The position numbers and the translations under genes are program-made. Below, in pieces: positions 11,480-20,661 of a stretch of DNA of 64,000 nucleotides (its first letter is position 1; each line of letters begins with the position of its first letter). The notes beneath the pieces were generated by a model. That model ran no database searches, was not told the origin of the DNA, and saw nothing but the letters and a program-made list of their open reading frames with translations. The DNA lies in the NCBI GenBank assembly GCA_003255065.1, contig QAOA01007401.1, positions 242,044-306,043 on the forward strand, written 5' to 3'. The DNA comes from Cercis canadensis. Lineage: Eukaryota > Streptophyta > Magnoliopsida > Fabales > Fabaceae.

Positions 11480-13588
11480 TCAAGTTTTGATATTATGGGG
11501 AAATAATGGCAAGAGATCCGGCCCTTTAATGCCATTAAGAGTTTGGTTTATGTCGTTGCCAATGGCCTCAGCATCCATGGACACCCCAAACAGGCCTCTC
11601 CTTGCAAGTCCTGCACAGTACAGGCCATGTTCTCCCTTCCAGTGCCTTGGGAAAGCATTTTTTGGCCACCCATTATCATTAAGAACATACTTGTAGTCCT
11701 GCAAATATATATTAATTCAAAATTTATCATTTTTTTTTTAAGAAAATGGAAATTCTATAACAAAGAAATGTCATTCTTCCAACGTCGTCACCCATACCTT
11801 AAGCCATTCATTAGCTACGCTTCTATAGCCAGTAGCAAAGACGATGACATTAAACTCTTTTTCCATCTTGTTTTCAAACATCACCTTCTTGTTTTCAATT
11901 CTCACTATCTGAGCAGGAATAACCTGTTCATGGCAGCAAATTTATGAGACAAATTAAGCATAGCAATTAATTAATTAATTATATTATAAAGTAAAAATGT
12001 ATATACTTTGCATAATTACCTTTACTGATCCATCTTTAATCTTTTCTATGGTTCCAACATCAATAACAGGAGACCTTCCAGTTATTTCTTTGAGATAAAA
12101 TGGGCCTTCATTGGGTCGATGAATCCCGTACTTAGTTAGATCACCATATTCCATTTCTCCCATGGTTGTGATTAAAGTATCCACCATCTGAACTGGGGAA
12201 GATCTCAGCATAGACATACCTCGATGCACTAACTCTTTGGTTAGTACATGAAACTACAAATTAATTACAAAAGCACTATTAATAATAATAGACATCATGG
12301 CAGTATTTTTATTTTTTATTTTTAGTATAAGACATAACTAACAGACTCACGTAATTTAGCTTTACAAACTTTTATTAAGAAGTAAAAAAAAAAAAAAAAA
12401 AAAACTGAAAGAATGGGTATTTTTTGTATGAGTGCATAGTATGCCTCCAAGGTATCTTAGAATTGTCCTATAAGTGAGAGAGAGAGAGAGAGGATCATTT
12501 ATTGATAGAAATAAATATATATTTTCTTATATTTTTCTGATTTTGGCATTAAATGATCAGATATGTCATAACATAATGTCAAACTTTATATGTCATAAAA
12601 CCATACTCTTAATACAAAAAATAAATACAAAACATAATCATACTCTTGGAAATAGTAAAGACAATAATGCAAAAAAAATACAGTTAAAAAAAAATACAAT
12701 GCATAAGTAACGGAAAATTAAATTCTTCATAATGTGGAAGAAACTTATAAAGAAGTCTATATTTGTGATAAAACAGTATTATTACACATGCATCTCCAAA
12801 AAAAAAAATTATAGAAAAGTCATCAAAATACAAATGGTTATTATGTGATAAAGCAGGAAATTAAAAATTGAGCAGTAAAATTGAACCGGACCTTAACTAA
12901 CCATACATATGAATAGAGTCTTGATATATAAGGTTGCGCAGAGAAAGCAAGTTAAGTTACATACCGGGCTTCTGATGACAATGGAAGGGCTAACACCGGA
13001 TTCAGTGAGATCATAAGCAATCTCCATTCCCGAATTACCGCATCCAACTACTAAAACCTCTTTAGATTCATACTTTGAACCAGACTTGTAATTCTTAGAG
13101 TGTACAATCTCACCTGCAAAGCTATCTAATCCAGGCACTTGAGGAATATAACCTTTACTATTTTCACCAGTGGCTACCACAAGAAACTTAGCCTCATAAA
13201 CCTTCATTTTGTTTAGCAGGGTGTTGTTTACTTCAATGCGCCATTTCTGTTCAGCTTCACCAAACACAGCTGACTCAACCAAACAACCATAGCGAGGATT
13301 GATGTTGAAACGGGCAACGTACTTGTCTATGTACCCAAGAAAATCCTTTTTGGAGAGGAAGGTTGGGGATGAGGGTGGGTGAGGCATATGAGGCAAAGAA
13401 CAAAACTCTTTAGCCAAATGGAGGTTTACTCGATCATAAGCATTTTTCCTCCAAAGAGAAGCATTACAATCTTCTCTTTCAAGTATTATATGAGGAATGG
13501 AGTTTTGTTTTAAGCATGCTGAAGTTGCAAGACCAGAAGGCCCAGCACCCACAATCACCACTGTAACCTTTTCCATTTGGCTAGACAT
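11480..13588 (-). CDS. YUCCA-type flavin monooxygenase (auxin synthesis, 400 aa)
   Basis: Four exons on the minus strand join in phase 0: 13588-12965, 12253-12020, 11923-11798 and 11698-11480 (208, 78, 42 and 72 codons plus stop). The total of 400 residues is normal for the family. YUCCA enzymes use FAD, NADPH and O2 to turn indole-3-pyruvate into indole-3-acetic acid, the main auxin. The FAD-binding GAGPSG is at residues 14-19, the NADPH-binding GCGNSG at about 192-197, and the FATGY motif near 315-319; GRSPVIDVGTI in exon 2 and HWKGEHGLYCAGL in exon 4 are family signatures. The sequence looks closest to the YUC10/YUC11 group, which in Arabidopsis acts mainly in seeds; this placement is from memory. 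No break or missing key residue is seen. It is transcribed toward the LINE, away from the CHX relic. Confidence 0.93.
12474..12493. repeat. (GA)n microsatellite in YUCCA intron 1
   Basis: A short run of GA dinucleotides lies in the 0.7-kb first intron of the YUCCA gene. Confidence 0.7.
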
Positions 13589-13919
13589 ATTTGCTTGGTC
13601 AACCAGACTTGTCTCTCTACTACTCCTTTGCTTGTAAGCTCTCTATGAGTAACAAAACGCACAGATACGTATATATAACCATATGTATTTAATGGCAAAA
13701 TGTTCATTCTTGGTGTGGCTTGATTCTTTAAGATCTCTATGAATACACTTTTCATGTATCAAATGTATACGAATGGTTTGATTCTTAGCATCTGGAATTT
13801 GGGGAGGATTATGGTCTCTCACTGCTATGGTTGGTAGAGACAACACTTCGTATTTAGATCAAATTCTGGTGTACCTGTTCTTGATGGTTATTGATGTTAT
13901 TGTGGAGCTATTATTAGCA

Positions 13920-14160
13920 ATTTGAATATATATTATTTTCTATATGTGAGTTGTAAATATACATTGTAATGTAAATAAACATTGATATGTGAGTTGTAAA
14001 TATACATTGTAATGTAAATATACACTGTAATGCAATTTGAATATATATTATTTTCTATATGTGAGTTGTAAATATACATTGTAATGTAAATATACACTGT
14101 AATGCAATTTGAATATATATTATTTTCTATATGTGAGTTGTAAATATACAATGTAAATAT
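13920..14160. repeat. Minisatellite with a 72-bp unit
   Basis: The unit starts TTTGAATATATATTATTTTC and contains TGAGTTGTAAATATACATTG and AATGTAAATATACACTGTAA. Unit starts are at 13921, 14036 and 14108. The last spacing is 72 bp; the first is 115 bp because it includes an extra partial copy of 43 bp. The copies are almost identical, so the array is young or kept uniform. It lies upstream of the YUCCA gene and codes for nothing. Confidence 0.8.
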
Positions 14161-14354
14161 TTTATTTTTTACCAAAAAAAAATAACCTGAATATTTTTTA
14201 ATACAAAATATTGGTTATAAATGTCTAGAAATGTAGGATTATGTATTAAATGTGATGACTAATGGAAAATCTAAAATTATTAAAATTTGAATTCTCTAAA
14301 GTGAGAGCTACACTTTAGAAAGTAAAATGCAGACAAATAAGCACCTAGATATAG

Positions 14355-14722
14355 AATAAAACCATTTTTTAGTCCTTGGAAAATGCAGCTACTGACAAAT
14401 TCGTCCTCCAAAAATTTTCAGTGACAAATTGTTCCTTGAATTATTATTCTGTTTGACAAATTAGTCATCTGGTACTTTAATGAGAAAATTCTGGACCCCT
14501 GCAGACCATTTTCCTAAATTTTTTTCACTGATTTTGCTTAGCTATATTTAAGCCCTCCTTTTCTCATTCAAGTCCTCCTTTTCTTTTCACTGATTTTGCC
14601 TATCGAATGACTAATTTGTCAGTGAAATAATAATTCAATAACCAATTTGTCACTGAAAATTTTTTGAGGATGAATTTATCAATGGCTGCATTTTTCAATG
14701 ACTAAAAAAGGGTTTTACTCTA
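14355..14722. mobile_element. Fold-back MITE of about 365 bp
   Basis: The left arm reads TTTTTTAGTCCTTGGAAAAT followed by GCAGCTACTGACAAATTCGTC; the right arm reversed reads TTTTTTAGTCATTGAAAAAT followed by GCAGCCATTGATAAATTCATC. The arms pair over roughly 100 bp. There is no coding capacity. The outer edges are blurred because the inverted similarity runs slightly past the best-matching part. Confidence 0.65.
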
Positions 14723-15130
14723 AAGGATATATAGATTTCTTAGAACATATTCTCTTGATTCTCTTATTAGTGACTATCAAGTTCGTTTTAGTCTCTAAGT
14801 TCATCCCCCACTTCCTACGAATTTGGGTGCTCTCCATTGCAAGTTGCACTTTAGAGAGTATAGTGAAGATATATACCTTTAATAAATGGTACAATGTATA
14901 CATAAAAAAATGATAAAATGTACATAATGCCTCTTTGACAACCGAAAAGAACGTTTTTCAGCTTTCTCATATGAACATCTAAAATAAGAAAGAATTTTGC
15001 TATTTATTCGGAGAAAAATTGACATAGACTTCGTCAAAGTTCGAAAGTGATTCTTGAATGAAAGAAAGTGATAGGAATTATATTTATGCAAGGGTTATTA
15101 TATAAGTCTACATTCTTCTTGCAACTCTCA

Positions 15131-15895
15131 TTATTTATCCAAGGATAGTAAGTGATGTCATTGTGGGCCCTCCTTTAATCTAGCTGCAGTGCAAAAATAG
15201 AAAAAGTTGTTTCCCTGTGGGAGTGAAGATTCGCTATACTCAATAGCAATGTTTGGTTACACATTATTCCTGTTTGTAAGCGGAGTAAAAATGGATTTTA
15301 GCAGTCACCAAAAAACAAAATAAAAAAAATGGATTTTAGCATGGTAACTAGAACAGGGAGGAAAGCTTGGGGAATAGCACTTTTCTCATTACTAACACCT
15401 ATATTGATTGGATTTAATGCCTTTTGCAAGTATAGTTCTAGTTTGAAAGCAATTATTGGTGAGTTTGGTAAAGTTCTGGATGTTGTAGTGATAGCTCATA
15501 GCAGCTGCATGTTCATTTGCAGTCATTGCCGCTTTCCATAATGATCTTAAAATCCTGAACTCTAAACTTGGAAGACTTGCACTGTCATGAATGCTAGTAA
15601 GTGATGTATTACGCTCAGTTGTTTCAAGGATTGGGCACTAGCATTAGTAATGGCGCTTGTTTCAAATTTGCTATATCTTGGTGCCTTGTTAATTCTCATT
15701 CCAGTACCGCAATGCTGTGGGTGCTCAAACACACTCCTTAAGCTCGTCTGTGAAGAAAATATATATATATATATTGGTGCTATCACCCTCACCATCATTC
15801 TCTTAGGGTTTGCTGCAGCCTTCTCAAGTCAACCTTTTCTTGTTAGGAGCTTGCATTGGTCAACAAGCTTGACTTTTTCGTGACATGGTTTTTTT
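15131..15895 (+). pseudogene. Cation/H+ exchanger (CHX) relic
   Basis: Pieces of a plant CHX antiporter can be read across three frames: PRIVSDVI near 15140, FLFVSGVKMDFS near 15270-15300, MDFSMVTRTGRKAWGIALF from 15329, a VVVIAH segment near 15480-15500, and AAFHNDLKILNSKLGRLALS near 15520-15590, with later traces of membrane helices to about 15890. CHX proteins exchange K+ or Na+ for protons. There are several frameshifts, an in-frame stop after LALS, and a 39-bp insertion that duplicates ATGGATTTTAGCA (near 15290 and 15330). Only part of the N-terminal transport domain remains. It is a dead fragment and no intact copy lies nearby. Confidence 0.75.
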
Positions 15896-16009
15896 TGCCA
15901 ATCTTTGTACCATGTGTGATGAAGCTACATCTGCAATAGATTAGAATTTAAGGAAAAAGAATAGAACTCCAATATTTGCAAGTTAAGAAAAATCAGTTCA
16001 ACGGTTCAT

Positions 16010-16332
16010 ACAACAAAAGAAACAAAGAGAACCCACCTTTACAATTCTGCAAAATGAAGCACCCTCAAGCATCTAAACCAATGAGCCATAAAAGAGAGGT
16101 CAAAGTCTGCGACCCCATGATAGAAAGAGCATGAAATGAACTAGCATGTGGGGACCAGCTCGTGCAGCAATCCTCTCCCTTTCTGTGCTCTGCAAATAAA
16201 GACATCTCTTGCAGACCAACCCCAAGATCTCCTTATATCCTTTTTGCTCTCAATCCTCGCTAGGATCGAATGAACCTCATCGTCCGTCAAGTGTTGTTTT
16301 ATGCAAATTGTGGAGTCCAAGTATGGAATCAA
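16010..16332 (-). pseudogene. F-box/LRR protein fragment
   Basis: The minus strand opens with LTDDEVHSILARIESKKD, the start of an F-box in plant F-box/LRR proteins. One frame over it continues with EILGLVCKRCLYLQSTERER and AARAGPHML, the rest of that F-box. Further on, FYHGVADFDL and FRCLRVLHF match the first leucine-rich repeats. F-box/LRR proteins choose targets for SCF ubiquitin ligases. The frame is broken at least twice and the segment after AGPHML is partly deleted. It lies just past the CHX relic in opposite orientation. The family call is from memory of the conserved F-box wording. Confidence 0.7.
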
Positions 16333-16647
16333 TGGAAGCTATTGACGAAATAATTTCTTGCAGGGAAACGCTAACCCCAAATTTGAGGGCTAGTTGGCTA
16401 ACTGCTGAGGAAGATTATGATTGGAAATCTAATTAGCATAAGACATGAGTATTAAAAAAAAATAAGAATCCTAGACTCTCAGGGTACTCTTGATTTCATT
16501 TTTCATACTATAAATTTTTTTTTCTTAATTTTAATTTTTTCTTGAATTATGATTTTTTCTTAATTTTAGGTATTTTTATACACAATTATCTTCTTTTTTT
16601 TGTTATATAAAAGCCTTGAGAGAAGGGAGGAGATTACATGACAAAAA

Positions 16648-16700
16648 TAGAACCTTATGACATCAAATATCNATAGAACCTTATGGCATCAAATATCTAG
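16648..16700. repeat. Short duplication around a single N
   Basis: The string AGAACCTTATGACATCAAAT lies just before the N at 16672 and recurs just after it with one substitution (GGCATC for GACATC). This looks like two overlapping contig ends left unmerged. Confidence 0.6.
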
Positions 16701-17205
16701 TTCTTAAAACTAAAAGATGTGCTACTAGATACACATGGCATTTGCTTATATAAGAAATTATTTTTAATCAATGATTAAATTGATTAAATTATATTTTAAT
16801 GTTATCAAATGATTGTCATATATTATTTTCATTCATCCATGAATTAATGGATGTATTGATAGAGTGTTTCCTTTTTCTTTTTTCCTTTTTTGCATAAATT
16901 GTAAGGCTAAGTCTACAATACAAAGGGCCAAAAATAGGCACCAGTGCAAATGGCACTCAATTGTCATTGGATCGTCCACTTGGCTTAATCAATTGCTCTT
17001 ATGGTTTGACCAACTACTTGGTTATCAAGTCTTTCTAATAATAACATAGTAGCTTAATATTTTAGTTAAATTATAGATTGACCACATTTATCAAAATCAA
17101 CCTCATCGCACCTTCCTAGTCCATGAGAAGAAGTCTCCATGACTACTCCTTCAGTTCCGAGAACAATTAAAGCAATTTCGAGAACAACAGAATGGGAAAG
17201 AGTTC

Positions 17206-17626
17206 TGTTAGGAAAACGATAATGGAGACTAACTAGGTTGGCTTTGAGGCGTGACTGTCTTGAGTGTAATATTGCTTCTCTATAAAAGCAAATTACCCCA
17301 GGATACAACAAAACCCTCAAAACTCTCAATAGAAAAGTAAATTCTAATGCATTAGGGTGTTCCCTTTTATACAGTTGAAAAGACACGAATGAACAAATAT
17401 AATTGGTTAGAAATTAACAGACATAATTGTCTATTCGGAATAGTCACAATTGTCTGTTCGGAATAGTCACAAAAGTCTGTTCAAAACAGACAAAATTGTC
17501 TATTCGAGTTTATTCATCTGAACCTGTTAATTTAATTAACTACCATCCGAATCGGGTCAAACCGACCAGACCCGCTCCGGTCCAGATATTAAAACCAATG
17601 TTAAAATATTTGTCAAATCGATCAAG
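17206..17626 (-). repeat. Partial LTR (3' portion, minus strand)
   Basis: Matches 18928-19357 of the complete LTR from TGTTAGGAAAAC through GTCAAATCGATCAAG, except for a 9-bp difference near GAGGCGTGA and scattered substitutions. The homology stops at the junction with the protease-coding segment. Confidence 0.8.
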
Positions 17627-18925
17627 TCCAGATATTACAATTTTGTCTGACTCTAGGACAATCTTAAAACCCTTCTTACAAAGCAAACTTGCAGAAACTA
17701 AGTTTCTTTTAACATCAGGAACATGATGAACATTGACAAGGGTAAGTTTCTGCCCAAAAGTGAAATTCAGTACAACTGACCCTTTGCCATGTACTTTGAC
17801 ACGCTGGTGATTACCCATTAGAATTTCATCTTGTTCCTCCAACTTATGGTAAGTTTTGAAGCAAGTCTTGTTATTGCTGACATGAATTGTTGCACCCGAA
17901 TCAAGGAACCAATCAGTATTACTTGATGCAGCAGCCATGTTTAACTCAGTCACCATTCCAATCTGAATGTTGGAAACCATTGCAACAAGTTCTTTTACTT
18001 CATCTTCCAACAAGTTGGCTAGTTTGGCCTTTTCAGAAGTATTTTCTTTCTTCTTTTCATAATTCTTGAATCTACATTCCTTGATGTAGTGTCCTTTCTT
18101 TCCACAGTGAAAGCAGACCTTGTTCTTTTTGTTTTTCTTGGATCCACCATTTTTATGGACTTTAAGTTTGTCCTGATTCTTCCCTCCAGACTTGTTTCCG
18201 GATTTGTTGTTTCTAGAATTACCTGTTATTGCATTCACTTGCTGCGAATTTTTTTTTGGATTCACATTTATTTTCATAAACTTTTCATCTCTAACACGAG
18301 TTTCACACTCAATCTGTAAATGAGTTTGAAACTATTCAAGAGTGAAATTATCAGGTGAATGCAACACTTTCTTTCTATACCCATTCCAAGAAGGAGGCAA
18401 TTTGGACAAAATTGCTCCTATCTGAAGAGTATCAGGAATTGAGATCTCCAAATCTCTTAATCTGGAAACTAAAATTTGTAGTTCATGGACTTGATCCATG
18501 ACTGGCATGTTATCAGACATTTTGAAATCAAAATAATTCAAAGCAAGAAATTTGTCAGTACCTCGCTTTTCGCTTTGATATTTGACTTCCAATGCATTCC
18601 AGATGTCTTTTGGTGAAGTCAGATTGGAGTAGAGATCATAGAGACGATCCGTAAGGGTATTCAAAATGTAGCCACGACACACCAATTCATCTTCCTCACG
18701 TTTCTGCCTCTAGTTCCTTACTTGATCCGAATCTTCAGCAGTTGGTGCAGCAATGGGTGGCAGATTCGGGTCCAGGATATAAAACACCTTCAGGGTTGTG
18801 AGTAAGAACTTCATCTTGTCTTTCCACCTTGTGAAATTCGTTCCATCAAACTGGTTGAGTTTCACAGAATCTTGCAACTTTACAGCAGAAGTAGTAACAG
18901 CCTCTATTACGAATATTACACTCAA
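17627..18925 (-). pseudogene. Copia gag and protease remnant
   Basis: Three minus-strand frames make up one broken polyprotein. The first (18925-18710) has KLNQFDGTNFTRWKDKMKFL, typical of the copia gag start. The second (18685-18332) is the UBN2-type gag core (WNALEVKYQSEKRGTDKFLA). The third (from 18277) has the zinc knuckle CFHCGKKGHYIKEC (C-x2-C-x4-H-x4-C intact) and then the aspartic protease active site DSGA in WFLDSGATIHVS. The frame then runs into the partial LTR, so everything after protease is missing. Stops or frameshifts separate the three pieces. The products would form the particle and mature it; here they are not functional. Confidence 0.82.
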
Positions 18926-18927
18926 AT

Positions 18928-19556
18928 TGTTAGGAAAACGATAATGGAGACTAACTAGGTTGGCTTTGAGGCGTGAACAATTACACTGTCTTGAGTGTAA
19001 TATTGCTTCTCTATAAAATCAAGTTACCCCAAGATAAAACAAAGCCCTCAAAACTCTCAATGGAAAAGTGAATTCTAAGGCATTAGGGTGTTCCCTTTTA
19101 TAGAGTTAAAAAAACACGAATGAACAAATATAATTGGTCAGAAATTAACAGACACAATTATCTATTCGGAATAGTCACAATTGTCTGTTCGGAATAGTCA
19201 CAACAATCTGTTCAAAACAGACACAATTGTCTATTCGAGTTTATTCATCTGAACCTGTTAATTTAATTAACTACCATCTGAATCGGGTCAAACCGACCCG
19301 ACCCGCTCCGGTCCAGATATTAAAACCAATGTTAAAATATTTGTCAAATCGATCAAGGCCAGTGCCCAAGTGCCAATCAAAGACCATTAATAGACTTTGT
19401 CTTGCTAGGCTATTTGGGCTTGTCAAATGGGTTTGCGCCCATTTAACTAAAGTTACTTTATAACTTTAGTTTGCATTTATAAAGTCTTTTACATACTCTA
19501 AGTTAACCAATGTGGGACTTGGTTAATTATTAACATATTTACAAACTATTTCAACA
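18928..19556 (-). repeat. Complete LTR of the nested element
   Basis: On the minus strand it begins TGTTGAAATAG and ends TTTTCCTAACA, giving the canonical TG...CA ends. Its plus-strand left half matches 17206-17626 and its right half matches 20012-20207. A cluster of short imperfect repeats (ACAATTGTCTGTTCGGAATA and variants) lies near 19155-19235 and may be a transcriptional control region. The flank at 19557-19566 is a polypurine tract, so this LTR is a 3' LTR for the segment to its right and a 5' LTR for gag to its left. Confidence 0.82.
19095..19103 (-). promoter_or_regulatory. TATA box of the LTR promoter
   Basis: The minus strand reads CTATAAAAG, a strong TATA box, inside the full LTR. 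The partial LTR has the corresponding site with one substitution near 17370. Confidence 0.5.
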
Positions 19557-19566
19557 ATTCCCCCAC
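19557..19566 (-). other. Polypurine tract next to the full LTR
   Basis: The minus strand reads GTGGGGGAAT immediately before TGTTGAAATAG. This is the expected position and composition of the plus-strand primer site of an LTR retrotransposon. Confidence 0.65.
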
Positions 19567-19627
19567 TAGTTTGTAAATTAAGTCATTCACTATAAAAATG
19601 ATGCATATAAGAAGGTACCTTTCAGGT

Positions 19628-19897
19628 TTAAACCTTAAAATTAGTATAAATATCTAAGGATGCTAATGAAGTACTTGGTGTCCGAAGATTAAACCAATAC
19701 TCCTTACTATTAGGATCGAAGATATCATACACATCATTTTTATACAATTTCTCCAAAGAGGTTTTAACAGCCCTAGCACTATTTAAATGGCCATGTGCTA
19801 AGCAATCCCAATTTTCTGTGAATATTTTCAAAAAGGTAAAACCCATTAAACATTTGTTGAAGCGGCACCACTTCATATTCACATAGATAGAGTTCAT
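19628..19897 (-). CDS. Unidentified 89-codon frame in the nested element
   Basis: The frame lies between the polypurine tract and the right partial LTR, where an intact element would have the end of pol or non-coding DNA. The protein contains FTENWDCLAHGHLNSARAVK and DIFDPNSKEYWFNL. It looks like real protein sequence rather than noise, having balanced composition and no low-complexity stretch. I do not recognise it. It could be a remnant of an extra element reading frame or a captured host fragment. Confidence 0.3.
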   Translation of the reverse strand: MNSIYVNMKWCRFNKCLMGFTFLKIFTENWDCLAHGHLNSARAVKTSLEKLYKNDVYDIFDPNSKEYWFNLRTPSTSLASLDIYTNFKV

Positions 19898-20011
19898 TTC
19901 ATTGTCCCTGTTACTTCAGACAAAACGACTCCATTAAGAGCTAAGCTCATCCTCTTAACGTAACAGTAAGCACTAACCTCATGTTTTGTATGAGACAAAA
20001 CGACTCCATTA

Positions 20012-20207
20012 AGTGCCCAAGTGCCAATCAAAGACCATTAATGGACTTTGTCTTGCTAGGCTATTTGGGCTTGTCAAATGGGCTTGTGGCCATTTAACTA
20101 AAGTTACTTTATAACTTTAGTTTGCATTTATAAAGTCTTTTACATACTCTAAGTTAACCAATGTGGGACTTGGTTAATTATTAACATATTTACAAACTAT
20201 TTCAACA
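20012..20207 (-). repeat. Partial LTR (5' portion, minus strand)
   Basis: Nearly identical over 196 bp to 19361-19556, from AGTGCCCAAGTGCC to TTTCAACA. Just before it lies ACAAAACGACTCCATTAAG, which also occurs about 75 bp upstream near 19920. Confidence 0.8.
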
Positions 20208-20245
20208 AGTTCTCCTTGCCTGCTTCGTCGTCTACCTCATCAACC

Positions 20246-20354
20246 ATGGGAACCCAGTCAACTACTACGCCGCCTCCACCACGCAAGGAGTCCTTTGCTC
20301 AGCACTACAAATTCGTTTGGCCAATGCTTTTGGCTGTAAATCTTGCTATTGGAG
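20246..20354 (+). pseudogene. Captured first exon of a small membrane-protein gene
   Basis: An ATG at 20246 opens a frame of 36 codons ending at a plausible GT donor after 20354. It has a proline-rich start and then KESFAQHYKFVWPMLLAVNL, a single predicted membrane segment after an aromatic patch. I recall this as the start of a family of small plant single-pass membrane proteins, but the match is from memory. No second exon was found in the element, so this is a gene fragment carried by the MULE. The retrotransposon sits about 38 bp upstream of its ATG, in what would be the leader. Confidence 0.45.
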
Positions 20355-20621
20355 GTGATTTTCTTCACCCCATTGCTCAACTATAAAAAATTTCATTTTT
20401 TAGTTTACTATGTTTTTTGTTGTTAGTGAGGTGGAAATTTTATGAAATGGGTGATTTGGAAATTTAAGTGATGTGGAAAATTTTCAACTATAAATCTTTT
20501 GTCTTTCTTTAGTTTTTTCGTCTTCTCCCACATATCTCTCACTCTCTCTCTTGAATTTTCTTCTTCCATAGCTCTGTTTCTTTGCTGAATTAGGAAGAGA
20601 TGAATTCATCTGTATTAGTTC

Positions 20622-20661
20622 GCGAATTGACTGCGGATCTACACTGAATCCGTCAATTCGC
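20622..20661. repeat. Perfect-arm hairpin inside the MULE
   Basis: GCGAATTGAC at the left and GTCAATTCGC at the right form a 10-bp perfect stem that extends inward through GGAT/ATCC around a short loop. The purpose is unknown. Confidence 0.5.

Larger units (their letters stand above)
17201..20212 (-). mobile_element. Ty1/copia LTR element with permuted structure, inside the MULE
   Basis: The insertion (17206-20207) is flanked by the perfect 5-bp repeat AGTTC (17201-17205 and 20208-20212). It starts TGTTAGG and ends TTTCAACA. It contains one complete LTR of 629 bp in the middle (18928-19556). The left end carries only one portion of that LTR (17206-17626) and the right end only the other (20012-20207), so together the outer pieces make one LTR. 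Between them, reading on the minus strand, are a 3'-terminal internal segment, a polypurine tract, the full LTR, then gag and protease. No reverse transcriptase or integrase is present. Confidence 0.8.

Noticed and set aside
13920..14160. Regular repeats that might suggest a CRISPR-like array
   Set aside because: The whole 72-bp unit repeats without unique spacers, and the DNA is clearly plant nuclear; it is a minisatellite.
17427..17726. + strand frame repeated at 19227-19463
   Set aside because: Both lie in the LTR copies of the nested retrotransposon and run opposite to its genes; they repeat only because the LTR does.
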